Positions 25,976 to 33,095 of a DNA stretch of 33,095 nucleotides are shown here, in pieces. The notes under the pieces are model-generated. The model was given only the letters and a program-made list of their open reading frames with translations, did not search any database and was not told the DNA's origin. Both the position numbers and the translations under genes were made by a program. Each line of letters starts with the position of its first letter. Position 1 is the first letter of the stretch. Source of the DNA: Deltaproteobacteria bacterium (GTDB taxonomy: Bacteria; Myxococcota_A; UBA9160; SMWR01); NCBI GenBank assembly GCA_019313245.1, contig JAFDBP010000013.1:1-33095 (forward strand), in the 5' to 3' direction.

Positions 25976-27964
25976 TCACGGGGCAGGGCTGGTCTCCTCC
26001 ACGACGTCGACGATGTCGCTCATGATGCGGGTGAGATCGAAATCCTTGGGGGTGTAGACCCTTCGCACCCCCGCCTGGCAGAGTTTGTCCGCGTCTTCCT
26101 CGGGAATGATCCCGCCTACGACGACGGGCAGGTTGCCGAGTCCGAGTTCGCGCAGTCTGTCGAGAACGTCGATGACCAGCACCGAGTGCGAGCCGGACAG
26201 GATCGAGAGCCCGACGAGGTGAACCCCTTCGTCGCGCGCAGACGCCGCGATTTCGCCGGGTTCGAGTCGGATGCCGTCGTAGACGACCTCCATGCCCACG
26301 TCCCGCGCCTTCACGGCAATCTGCTCGGCGCCGTTGCTGTGGCCGTCGAGGCCGGGTTTGCCGACGAGGATCTTGAGCGGGCGCCCCAGCGTATCCGCCA
26401 GGCGGTGTACGCGGTCTCGCGTGTCTGTGGTCGCCTGACTGCCACCGGTTCCCTCGGTTGCAACCACACCGGTCGGAGCGCGGAATTCACCGTAGAGGCC
26501 GCGCAGCACGTCGGCCCACTCGCCCGTGGTCACGCCCGCGTGTGCGGCGCGGATCGAAGCGGGCATGACGTTGCCACCGTTGCGAAGCACGTCTTCGAGA
26601 TTTTGCACGGCCGACTCGACATCTGCGCGGTTGCGCTTGCTCCTGAATTCGACGAGGCGCTCGATCTGCTCCCGCTCGGCCGATTCGTCCACCTTGAGGA
26701 TGGATTGCCCGCCATCCATCAGCGGGGAGGGTTCGGCGTTCGTGTAGGCATTGACGCCGACGACCGTGATGTCGCCGTTTTCGATCGCGCGGGCTCGCGC
26801 GGTCTGCGATTCGACGAGCCGCTGCTTCATGTAGGCGTTCTCGATCGCCGCAACGGTCCCGCCCATCTCGAGCACCACGTCGAGTTCCCGGCGCGCCTCC
26901 CGCTTGAGCTCCTCGGTCTTCTCCTCGACGACGCGGGAGCCGTCGAAGATGTCCTCGTGCTCGAGCAGGTCCGATTCGAAGGCGAGGATCTGCTGGATCC
27001 TCAGCGACCACTGCTGGTCCCAGGGCCGGGGCAGGCCGAGGGCCTCGTTCCACGCCGGCAGCTGCAGGGCGCGACAGCGCGCCTTCTTCGAGAGCGTGAC
27101 GCCGAGTGCCTCGAGCACGATGCGAATCACATTGTTTTCGGGCTGGGCTTCGGTCAATCCGAGGCTGTTCACCTGCACCCCGTAGCGAAAGCGACGCAAT
27201 TTGGCGTCCTGCACGCCGTAGCGCTCGAGTGTGATCTCGTCCCACAGCTCGGCCATCGCGCGGACTTTGCAGATCTCCTCAACGAAGCGGATGCCCGAGT
27301 TGAGGAAGAAGGAAATCCGGCCCACGATCCGTGGGATCGCAGCTTCGGGCACATCCCCGCGACTGCGCACCTGATCGAGCACGGAAATCGCGGTGGCCAA
27401 CGCGTAGGCGATTTCCTGAACCGGCGTCGCGCCCGCTTCCTGCAGGTGGTAGGAGCAGATGTTGGTCGGGTTCCACCTGGGAATCGAGTCGACCGTATAG
27501 GCGACGATGTCGCCGATCAGCTTGAGCGACGCCTCCGGCGGGAAGATGTAGGTGCCGCGCGACAGATACTCTTTGACGATGTCGTTCTGGGTCGTGCCCT
27601 GGAGCTTCTTCGGATCCGCGCCGGTCCTCTCGGCGGTCGCGACGTAGAGCGCGAGCAGCCAGGCCGCGTTGGCGTTGATCGTCATCGACGTGTTCATCTT
27701 CTCGAGCGGAAGCTCTTTGAACAGCGCCGTCATGTCGTCGATGTGCGAGATCGGCACGCCGACCTTGCCCACCTCGCCGCGCGCGAGCGGGTGGTCGGAG
27801 TCGTAGCCGGTCTGGGTCGGCAGGTCGAAGGCGACCGAAAGGCCCGTCTGCCCCTTCGAGAGATTGGTTCGATAGAGCTCGTTGCTGGCCCGGGCCGATG
27901 AGTGGCCCGAGTAGGTCCGAAACATCCACGGACGATCTCGTCTCGCGTTCTCGGGAGCCGTCAT
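25976..27964 (-). CDS. Adenosylcobalamin-dependent acyl-CoA mutase, ethylmalonyl-CoA mutase (Ecm/MeaA)-type, fused catalytic and B12-binding domains
   Basis: ATG 27964 after AGGAG; RPWMFRTYSGHSSARASNELYRTNLSKGQTGLSVAFDLPTQTGYDSDHPLARGEVGKVGVPISH; LPAWNEALGLPRPWDQQWSLRIQQILAFE; KPGLDGHSNGAEQIAVKARDVGMEVVY B12-binding region. Confidence 0.9.
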   Translation of the reverse strand: MTAPENARRDRPWMFRTYSGHSSARASNELYRTNLSKGQTGLSVAFDLPTQTGYDSDHPLARGEVGKVGVPISHIDDMTALFKELPLEKMNTSMTINANAAWLLALYVATAERTGADPKKLQGTTQNDIVKEYLSRGTYIFPPEASLKLIGDIVAYTVDSIPRWNPTNICSYHLQEAGATPVQEIAYALATAISVLDQVRSRGDVPEAAIPRIVGRISFFLNSGIRFVEEICKVRAMAELWDEITLERYGVQDAKLRRFRYGVQVNSLGLTEAQPENNVIRIVLEALGVTLSKKARCRALQLPAWNEALGLPRPWDQQWSLRIQQILAFESDLLEHEDIFDGSRVVEEKTEELKREARRELDVVLEMGGTVAAIENAYMKQRLVESQTARARAIENGDITVVGVNAYTNAEPSPLMDGGQSILKVDESAEREQIERLVEFRSKRNRADVESAVQNLEDVLRNGGNVMPASIRAAHAGVTTGEWADVLRGLYGEFRAPTGVVATEGTGGSQATTDTRDRVHRLADTLGRPLKILVGKPGLDGHSNGAEQIAVKARDVGMEVVYDGIRLEPGEIAASARDEGVHLVGLSILSGSHSVLVIDVLDRLRELGLGNLPVVVGGIIPEEDADKLCQAGVRRVYTPKDFDLTRIMSDIVDVVEETSPAP

Positions 27965-28058
27965 GAGAATTTCTCCTGGAGCGCAAGTAGCCGGGAAAGT
28001 TAACGAAACGACATGATCACAGCAATCTACCGGCGTCGATCGACTACCATCGGCAGCC

Positions 28059-29105
28059 GTGACCGATTTCTTTCTGGATTTGACGCCCGATCGCGTGCTG
28101 GTGGCCATCGAGGCCGCCGGGTATGCGCTGACGGGCCACTGCACGCCGCTGACCTGTCTGGAGAACCGCGTCTACGATCTGCGGCTCGAAGACGGCCGCC
28201 ACATCGTCGCGAAGTTCTATCGCCCCGGTCGCTGGACGCGCGAGGCGGTTCTCGACGAACACCGCTTTCTCGCGGACCTGCGCGAAGCGGAGATTCCGGT
28301 CTGCGCCCCGCTGCCATTTGCAGACGGCGAAACGCTGCGAGAGGTCGAGGGCATCCAATTTGCGATCTGGCCGCGGACCGGCGGGCGCTCGCCCGACGAA
28401 CTCTCGGACGGACAGATCCAGATTCTCGGTCGCCTGCTGGCCCGGATCCACAACGTCGGCGCCGCCCGTGAGGCACCCCACCGCGCGCGCCTCGACGCGC
28501 CCACGTCCGCGTTGGCTCCGCTCGAATTGCTCGAGCGGCGATCCTTTCTGCCCCCCGAGGTCGCCAGGCGCTATCGGAGCTGCGTCGAACAGGTGGCCGA
28601 AATCTATACGGAGCGCAGCCGGGGGATCCCGGTGCACCGCATCCACGGGGATTGCCATATGGGCAACATCCTGCACGGCGACGCGGGTTGGTTCTTTCTC
28701 GACTTCGACGACATGGTGGTCGGCCCCGCGGTGCACGATGTCTGGATGCTGCTGCCCGGGCGCGACGCCGAGGGCCTGCGCCAGCGCTCGCTGCTGATCG
28801 ACGCCTACCGGCAGTTCCGCGACTTCGACAGCGCGTGGCTTCGGCTCGTGGAGCCCCTGCGCGCGTTCCGCTTCATCTTCTACGCGGCCTGGATCGCGAA
28901 GCGCTGGGAGGACTCGGCGTTTCCCGCGGCTTTTCCGCACTTTGGGACAGCCGACTACTGGGAGAACGAAACCCGGGATCTCGAGGAGCACGTCGAGCGG
29001 ATCGCGAGCGGACGCGACGAGGTGGAGCCCGGGGGCGGGCGGCGGCGCGAAGACGCGGAGTCGGATGTCGAACTCAGCAACGAGGACTTCTTCTGGGATC
29101 TCTGA
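28059..29105 (+). CDS. Stress response kinase A (SrkA/YihE/RdoA)-like protein kinase
   Basis: TDFFLDLTPDRVLVAIEAAGYALTGHCTPLTCLENRVYDLRLEDGRHIVAKFYRPGRWT; HRIHGDCHMGNILH and FLDFDDMVVGPAVHDVWMLL APH-type kinase motifs. Confidence 0.92.
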   Translation: MTDFFLDLTPDRVLVAIEAAGYALTGHCTPLTCLENRVYDLRLEDGRHIVAKFYRPGRWTREAVLDEHRFLADLREAEIPVCAPLPFADGETLREVEGIQFAIWPRTGGRSPDELSDGQIQILGRLLARIHNVGAAREAPHRARLDAPTSALAPLELLERRSFLPPEVARRYRSCVEQVAEIYTERSRGIPVHRIHGDCHMGNILHGDAGWFFLDFDDMVVGPAVHDVWMLLPGRDAEGLRQRSLLIDAYRQFRDFDSAWLRLVEPLRAFRFIFYAAWIAKRWEDSAFPAAFPHFGTADYWENETRDLEEHVERIASGRDEVEPGGGRRREDAESDVELSNEDFFWDL

Positions 29106-29171
29106 GCGACTGAATCGCGCGGCCCGTCGATCCCCGCTACCCGTCGACGATTCCGAGCGGTACCCTCTGGT

Positions 29172-30149
29172 ATGGCCGATGCCCTGCTGAAATCGGACGC
29201 CGCCGAGGCAGTCGAAGAGGATCTTCCGGAAGATCTGGAAGAGGCGATCCTGGAACTCAAGAGCCAGCGCAATGCCGTGCTGCTCGCCCACTACTACCAG
29301 GAGTCCGAAGTCCAGGACCTGGCGGACTTCGTCGGCGATTCGCTCGCGCTCGCGCAAGCGGCGAAGCAGGTGGATCGGGACGTCATCGCGTTCTGCGGCG
29401 TCAACTTCATGGCCGAGACCGCGAAGATCCTGAATCCCAAGCGCACGGTCGTGGTTCCCGACCTGGACGCGGGCTGCTCACTCGCCGACGGTTGCCAGGC
29501 CGACGACTTCCGCAAGTTCATCGACGAACACGGGCGGCCGCCGGTGCTCAGCTACATCAACACCAGCGCCGAGGTCAAGGCGCTGAGCGACCTGATCTGC
29601 ACCTCGTCGAACGCGGTGGAGATGGCGCGCGCGCTCGGCGAGGGGCCGATCATCTTCGCTCCGGACCGCCACCTCGCGCGCTGGGTCGAGCAGCAGGAGG
29701 GTACGCCCGAGCTGATCATCTGGCCGGGCACCTGCGTGGTTCACGAGCAATTCAGCGCCAAGCGCCTCGCCCAGCTCAAGGTCCGCCATCCGGACGCCGA
29801 GGTGCTCGCGCATCCGGAGTGCGACGACGCGGTGCTCGCGCTGAGCGATTTCATCGCTTCGACGACGGGCATCATCAAGCGCGCGATCGACTCGCCCGCC
29901 CGCACGCTGATCATCGCGACAGAAGACGGTGTCTTTCACCAGATCCACCGAAGCGCGCCGGACAAGGAGCTGATTCAGGCGCCCGGCATGGACGAGAGCT
30001 GCGCGTGCAACCAGTGCCCCTACATGCGGCTCAACACGCTCGAGAAGCTCTACCTCTGCCTACGAGATCTCGCCCCCGAAGTCACCGTTCCCGAGCCCAT
30101 CCGCAAGGCCGCGCTCCGCCCGATCGATCGCATGCTCGCGCTGTCCTAG
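29172..30149 (+). CDS. nadA: Quinolinate synthase
   Basis: LLAHYYQESEVQDLADFVGDSLALAQAA; FCGVNFMAETAKILNP; DLDAGCSLADGC; CACNQCPYMRLNTLEKLYLCL. Confidence 0.96.
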   Translation: MADALLKSDAAEAVEEDLPEDLEEAILELKSQRNAVLLAHYYQESEVQDLADFVGDSLALAQAAKQVDRDVIAFCGVNFMAETAKILNPKRTVVVPDLDAGCSLADGCQADDFRKFIDEHGRPPVLSYINTSAEVKALSDLICTSSNAVEMARALGEGPIIFAPDRHLARWVEQQEGTPELIIWPGTCVVHEQFSAKRLAQLKVRHPDAEVLAHPECDDAVLALSDFIASTTGIIKRAIDSPARTLIIATEDGVFHQIHRSAPDKELIQAPGMDESCACNQCPYMRLNTLEKLYLCLRDLAPEVTVPEPIRKAALRPIDRMLALS

Positions 30150-30284
30150 GCGCCCGTCACCGCTCTTCCCCCCTCTCCAGTCGCTCTCTTTGGCGCACGG
30201 CTCGCCGAGATTTGACATAATCTGACCGTCTCGGAGTCGGAAACAGGCGTTGGACTTCGCATCCGCGTCTTCGTTTGGAGAGAC

Positions 30285-32039
30285 GTGTTGATTACCATTT
30301 CGAGGAGTCTGGGATCGTGCCTGGCGCTCGCGCTGCTCGGCGCCAGCCCCGCGCTGCAGTCGACGAGTGCCAGCGCCGAGGAACTCGCCGAACTCGGCGC
30401 CGGCATCGTGTTGTCCCAGCTGTCGGAGGAGCAGGGCTCGCAGGTCGCCCGCATCGTTCGGCTGCTGCCGGACGGATCCCTGCAGATCCTTTCCGAGGGC
30501 TTCTACAGCGCGCGCGATCCCGACGTGTCCTTCGACGGCGAGCGCATCTTGTTTTCCGGCAAGCGGCGGGCGACGAGCCGCTGGCAGATCTACGAGATGG
30601 CGCCCGACGGCTCCGGCGTCCGGCAGGTCGTCGACACGCCGATGGATTGCCGTCAACCGATCTACCAGTCGACCTTCTACGTGATTACCAGCGACGAGCC
30701 GTGGCGTCAGATCAGCTTCGTGGGCTGGACCGACGCTCAGCATTCGAGCCTGTATTCGGCGAAGCTCGACGGGACGGCCGTGCGCCGCATCACCCACACG
30801 CCGTACGGCGAGACGGATCCTTTCCTGATGCCCGATGGGCGGATCCTCTTTGCAGGTCGGCAGAACAACAGGCCGGAGCCGGGAGATCGCGACCGCGTCG
30901 CGCTGTTCGCGACCAATCTGGACGGGACCGACTACGCGATCTTCGCGGGCGACGAGGGTGCGCGCTTCAAACGCATGCCGTGTGTGACCGCGCAGCGGCT
31001 CGCGGTGTTCGTGGAGAGCGAGGAGCCGACACCGGATGGAGCCGGGCGCCTCGCGGCCGTGAGCACGCGGCGCAACCTGCACTCGCATCGCGAGCTGACC
31101 GGTCCTTCGGACGGGCTGTATCATTCTCCCGCACCGTTGCCCAACGGTGAAATCCTGGTCTCTCGCCGACCCGCAGATGGCGGCGGCAGCCACGGCGTCT
31201 ACCGCCTCGACCCCGCTTCCGGGAGGGTGACACCGATCTACGACGATCCGCAGCGCGACGACATCCAGGCGAAATCCCTCAGCCCGCGCTCCGAACCCGA
31301 CGGGCGTTCCTCCGTCGTCAACGCCGAGGATCCGACCGGCATTCTCTACGGCCTCGATGTCTACACGACCGATCTGGAGCAACGGGAATGGCTGGCGCCC
31401 GGGTCGGTGAAGCGGTTGCGGGTTTTCGAGGGCGTGCCAGAGCGTAATCCGTCGGCGAGCGGATCTGCTCCGCGCCCCCGAACGCGCAAGCTCGGCGAAA
31501 TCGATGTCGAACGGGACGGATCGTTCAACATCCGGGTGCCGGCAAACACTCCCATTCGCCTCCAGTTGCTCGACGAGGACGGTCTCGCGCTCAGGACGTG
31601 CGACTGGATCTGGGTGAGGAACAAGGAGGCCCGCGGCTGCATCGGATGTCACGAAGATGCCGAGCTGACACCGGAGAACCGCATGGTCGAGGCGGTCACC
31701 AAGCCCTCCATTTCGCTGATGCCGCCGGCGAAGAAGAGGCGCGCGGTCGAATTCGAGCGCGATGTGGAGCCGATCGTGTCCGACCGCTGCGCGGACAGCG
31801 GCTGCCATGTCGACGCCGGCATCCGCGGCTCTCGGCGGCAGGACCTGGTGCCCTATCTCAAGCGCACGGCGCGCACGAGCCCGCTCGTGTGGCATCTGCT
31901 CGGTCGCGACACCTCGCGCCCCTGGGACGAGGTCGCGCCCGGCGCCTCGGGCCGAGCGATTCCCCTTGAATGCTCGGCGTCGGTCGCCGAACAGGAGAAG
32001 AAAATCATCATCGAGTGGATCGATCTCGGAGCACAGTGA
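30285..32039 (+). CDS. HzsA-related/PD40-type beta-propeller protein with C-terminal c-type haem motifs, secreted
   Basis: Signal peptide; ARDPDVSFDGERILFSGKRRATSRWQIYEMAPDGSGVRQV (TolB/WD40-like repeats); RGCIGCHEDAELTPENR (CXXCH) and VEPIVSDRCADSGCHVDAG (CX4CH). Confidence 0.75.
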   Translation: MLITISRSLGSCLALALLGASPALQSTSASAEELAELGAGIVLSQLSEEQGSQVARIVRLLPDGSLQILSEGFYSARDPDVSFDGERILFSGKRRATSRWQIYEMAPDGSGVRQVVDTPMDCRQPIYQSTFYVITSDEPWRQISFVGWTDAQHSSLYSAKLDGTAVRRITHTPYGETDPFLMPDGRILFAGRQNNRPEPGDRDRVALFATNLDGTDYAIFAGDEGARFKRMPCVTAQRLAVFVESEEPTPDGAGRLAAVSTRRNLHSHRELTGPSDGLYHSPAPLPNGEILVSRRPADGGGSHGVYRLDPASGRVTPIYDDPQRDDIQAKSLSPRSEPDGRSSVVNAEDPTGILYGLDVYTTDLEQREWLAPGSVKRLRVFEGVPERNPSASGSAPRPRTRKLGEIDVERDGSFNIRVPANTPIRLQLLDEDGLALRTCDWIWVRNKEARGCIGCHEDAELTPENRMVEAVTKPSISLMPPAKKRRAVEFERDVEPIVSDRCADSGCHVDAGIRGSRRQDLVPYLKRTARTSPLVWHLLGRDTSRPWDEVAPGASGRAIPLECSASVAEQEKKIIIEWIDLGAQ

Positions 32040-33095
32040 TGGCGGATGCATCGACGAGGTGGGTGCTTGCAGTCGCGTTTCTGGTCCTGCTGACGGGGCC
32101 GAGCGGCGCGGCCGAACTCCCGACCTTCACGGACGTTACCCGAAAGGCCGGCATCGCATTCGTGCACAGCTACGGCGACCTCGAGATGGACAATATCGTC
32201 GAGAGCACCGGAACCGGCGCCTGCATGTTCGACTACGACAACGACGGTTTCATGGACATCTATCTGGTCAACGGCGCCTGGACCGATGGAATCAGCGATA
32301 ACCGCGCGCGACACCTCCGGGGCAAGCTTCGCAACCACCTCTATCGCAACAACGGCGACGGCAGCTTCACCGACGTGACCGACGAGACCGGCACGGGCAG
32401 TGATGCGTTCGGCACCGGCTGCTCGGCTGCCGACTACGACAACGACGGCGACGTCGACCTCTACGTGCTCAACTATTCCGCCAACGCACTCTATCGGAAC
32501 GATGGTAAGGGCCGATTCGTCGACGTCGCGGAGAGTTCGGGGCTCGCGGTTCCGCGCTGGAGTGTTCACGCCGTTTGGCTCGACATCGACGATGACGGCT
32601 GGCTGGACGTCTACGTGGGCAACTACCTCAAATATGACGACGGCGTGTTTCGCGAATTCTTTCCCGCGCAAGGGCATCCCGGCCCACTGAGTTACGGCGG
32701 AGAACCCGACGCGCTGTTCCGCAACAACGGAGACGGCAGCTTCAGCGAAATCACGCAAGAGGCCGGCGTCTTCAAGGCCGACGGCCGCGCGATGAGTGTG
32801 GCGGCGGCCGATTTCAACAACGACGGGCGTCTCAGCATCTACGTCACCAACGATGCGATGGGGAACTACCACTTCGAAAACCGCGGCGGATCGCGTTTCA
32901 CCGAGAATGCCTACGAATGGGGGTTGGCCTACGGGGAGAACGGCCAGAACGTCTCGTCCATGGGCCCGGCGGTGGGCGACATCGATCGAGATGGCCGTCT
33001 CGACATGTTCATACCCGACATGAGCTACTGCACGCTGCTCCTCCAAGGCGAGTACGGCTTTCAGCACGAGATCGAATCATCGGGGCTCTCGGTCA
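32039..33095 (+). CDS. CRTAC1/FG-GAP (VCBS) repeat protein, partial at window end
   Basis: ATG 32039 overlaps upstream TGA; open frame to window end (missing from ORF track): MADASTRWVLAVAFLVLLTGPSGAAELPTFTDVTRKAGIAFVHSYGDLEMDNIVESTGTGACMFDYDNDGFMDIYLVNG..., repeated D-x-D/N-x-D-G-x-x-D loops. Confidence 0.9.
   Translation, partial: MADASTRWVLAVAFLVLLTGPSGAAELPTFTDVTRKAGIAFVHSYGDLEMDNIVESTGTGACMFDYDNDGFMDIYLVNGAWTDGISDNRARHLRGKLRNHLYRNNGDGSFTDVTDETGTGSDAFGTGCSAADYDNDGDVDLYVLNYSANALYRNDGKGRFVDVAESSGLAVPRWSVHAVWLDIDDDGWLDVYVGNYLKYDDGVFREFFPAQGHPGPLSYGGEPDALFRNNGDGSFSEITQEAGVFKADGRAMSVAAADFNNDGRLSIYVTNDAMGNYHFENRGGSRFTENAYEWGLAYGENGQNVSSMGPAVGDIDRDGRLDMFIPDMSYCTLLLQGEYGFQHEIESSGLSV

Noticed and set aside
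25640-27901. 753-aa plus-strand ORF
   Set aside because: Antisense to the clearly conserved mutase and MeaB genes; no recognisable motif.
28044-29357. 437-aa minus-strand ORF
   Set aside because: Antisense to the SrkA-like kinase, whose catalytic motifs are intact.
30189-30221. Possible sigma70-like promoter (TTTGGC ... CATAAT) before the HzsA-related gene
   Set aside because: The -10-like CATAAT is decent but no -35 element lies at 16-18 nt spacing.
30060-32051. 663-aa minus-strand ORF
   Set aside because: Mirror frame of nadA end and the HzsA-related gene; Arg/His/Ala-rich composition without domains, typical of antisense frames in high-GC DNA.
31853-33067. 404-aa minus-strand ORF rich in Val/Ala/Glu
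   Set aside because: Antisense shadow of FG-GAP repeats (repetitive DxDxDG codons produce a regular antisense frame).
1-33095. CRISPR arrays, tRNA/rRNA genes, IS elements, phage or toxin-antitoxin genes
   Set aside because: No regularly spaced repeats, RNA gene sequences, transposase or integrase motifs were recognised by reading; a dedicated search (tRNAscan, CRISPR finder, ISfinder) would be needed to exclude them fully.

Overview
High-GC, gene-dense bacterial chromosomal window with about 33 coding regions. No rRNA, tRNA, CRISPR array, transposase or phage gene was recognised. Taxon cannot be fixed from this window; gene content would suit a deltaproteobacterial-grade or Binatota-like lineage (inference). 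Left to right: a partial DadA-like FAD oxidoreductase; a PLP aminotransferase; a visibly lower-GC block (~2.3-5.9 kb) with two lipoproteins and a secreted S9 peptidase; a cupin; a c-type cytochrome lipoprotein coupled to a tandem UspA protein; a minus-strand operon ParA ATPase -> PlsC-like acyltransferase -> SDR-like protein; etfBA; a degenerate cupredoxin-like secreted protein; a KANL3/Tex30-type alpha/beta hydrolase; a second SDR -> acyltransferase -> DUF1232 operon; 4HBT thioesterase and GloB; a Cas4/AddB-like PD-(D/E)XK nuclease and NUDIX; Mrp ATPase, CcmH-like protein and PduO-type ATR; a B12 mutase operon (Ecm/MeaA-type mutase, MeaB, SNF2/SWIM helicase, small membrane protein); SrkA-like kinase; NadA; and an HzsA-related haem protein coupled to a CRTAC1/FG-GAP protein running off the window. 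The best candidate for an undescribed system is the ParA-acyltransferase-pseudo-SDR operon: its SDR appears to have lost both the Rossmann glycines and the YxxxK tyrosine, its acyltransferase carries a long charged N-terminal extension, and a plainer paralogous SDR-acyltransferase pair lies about 5 kb away.
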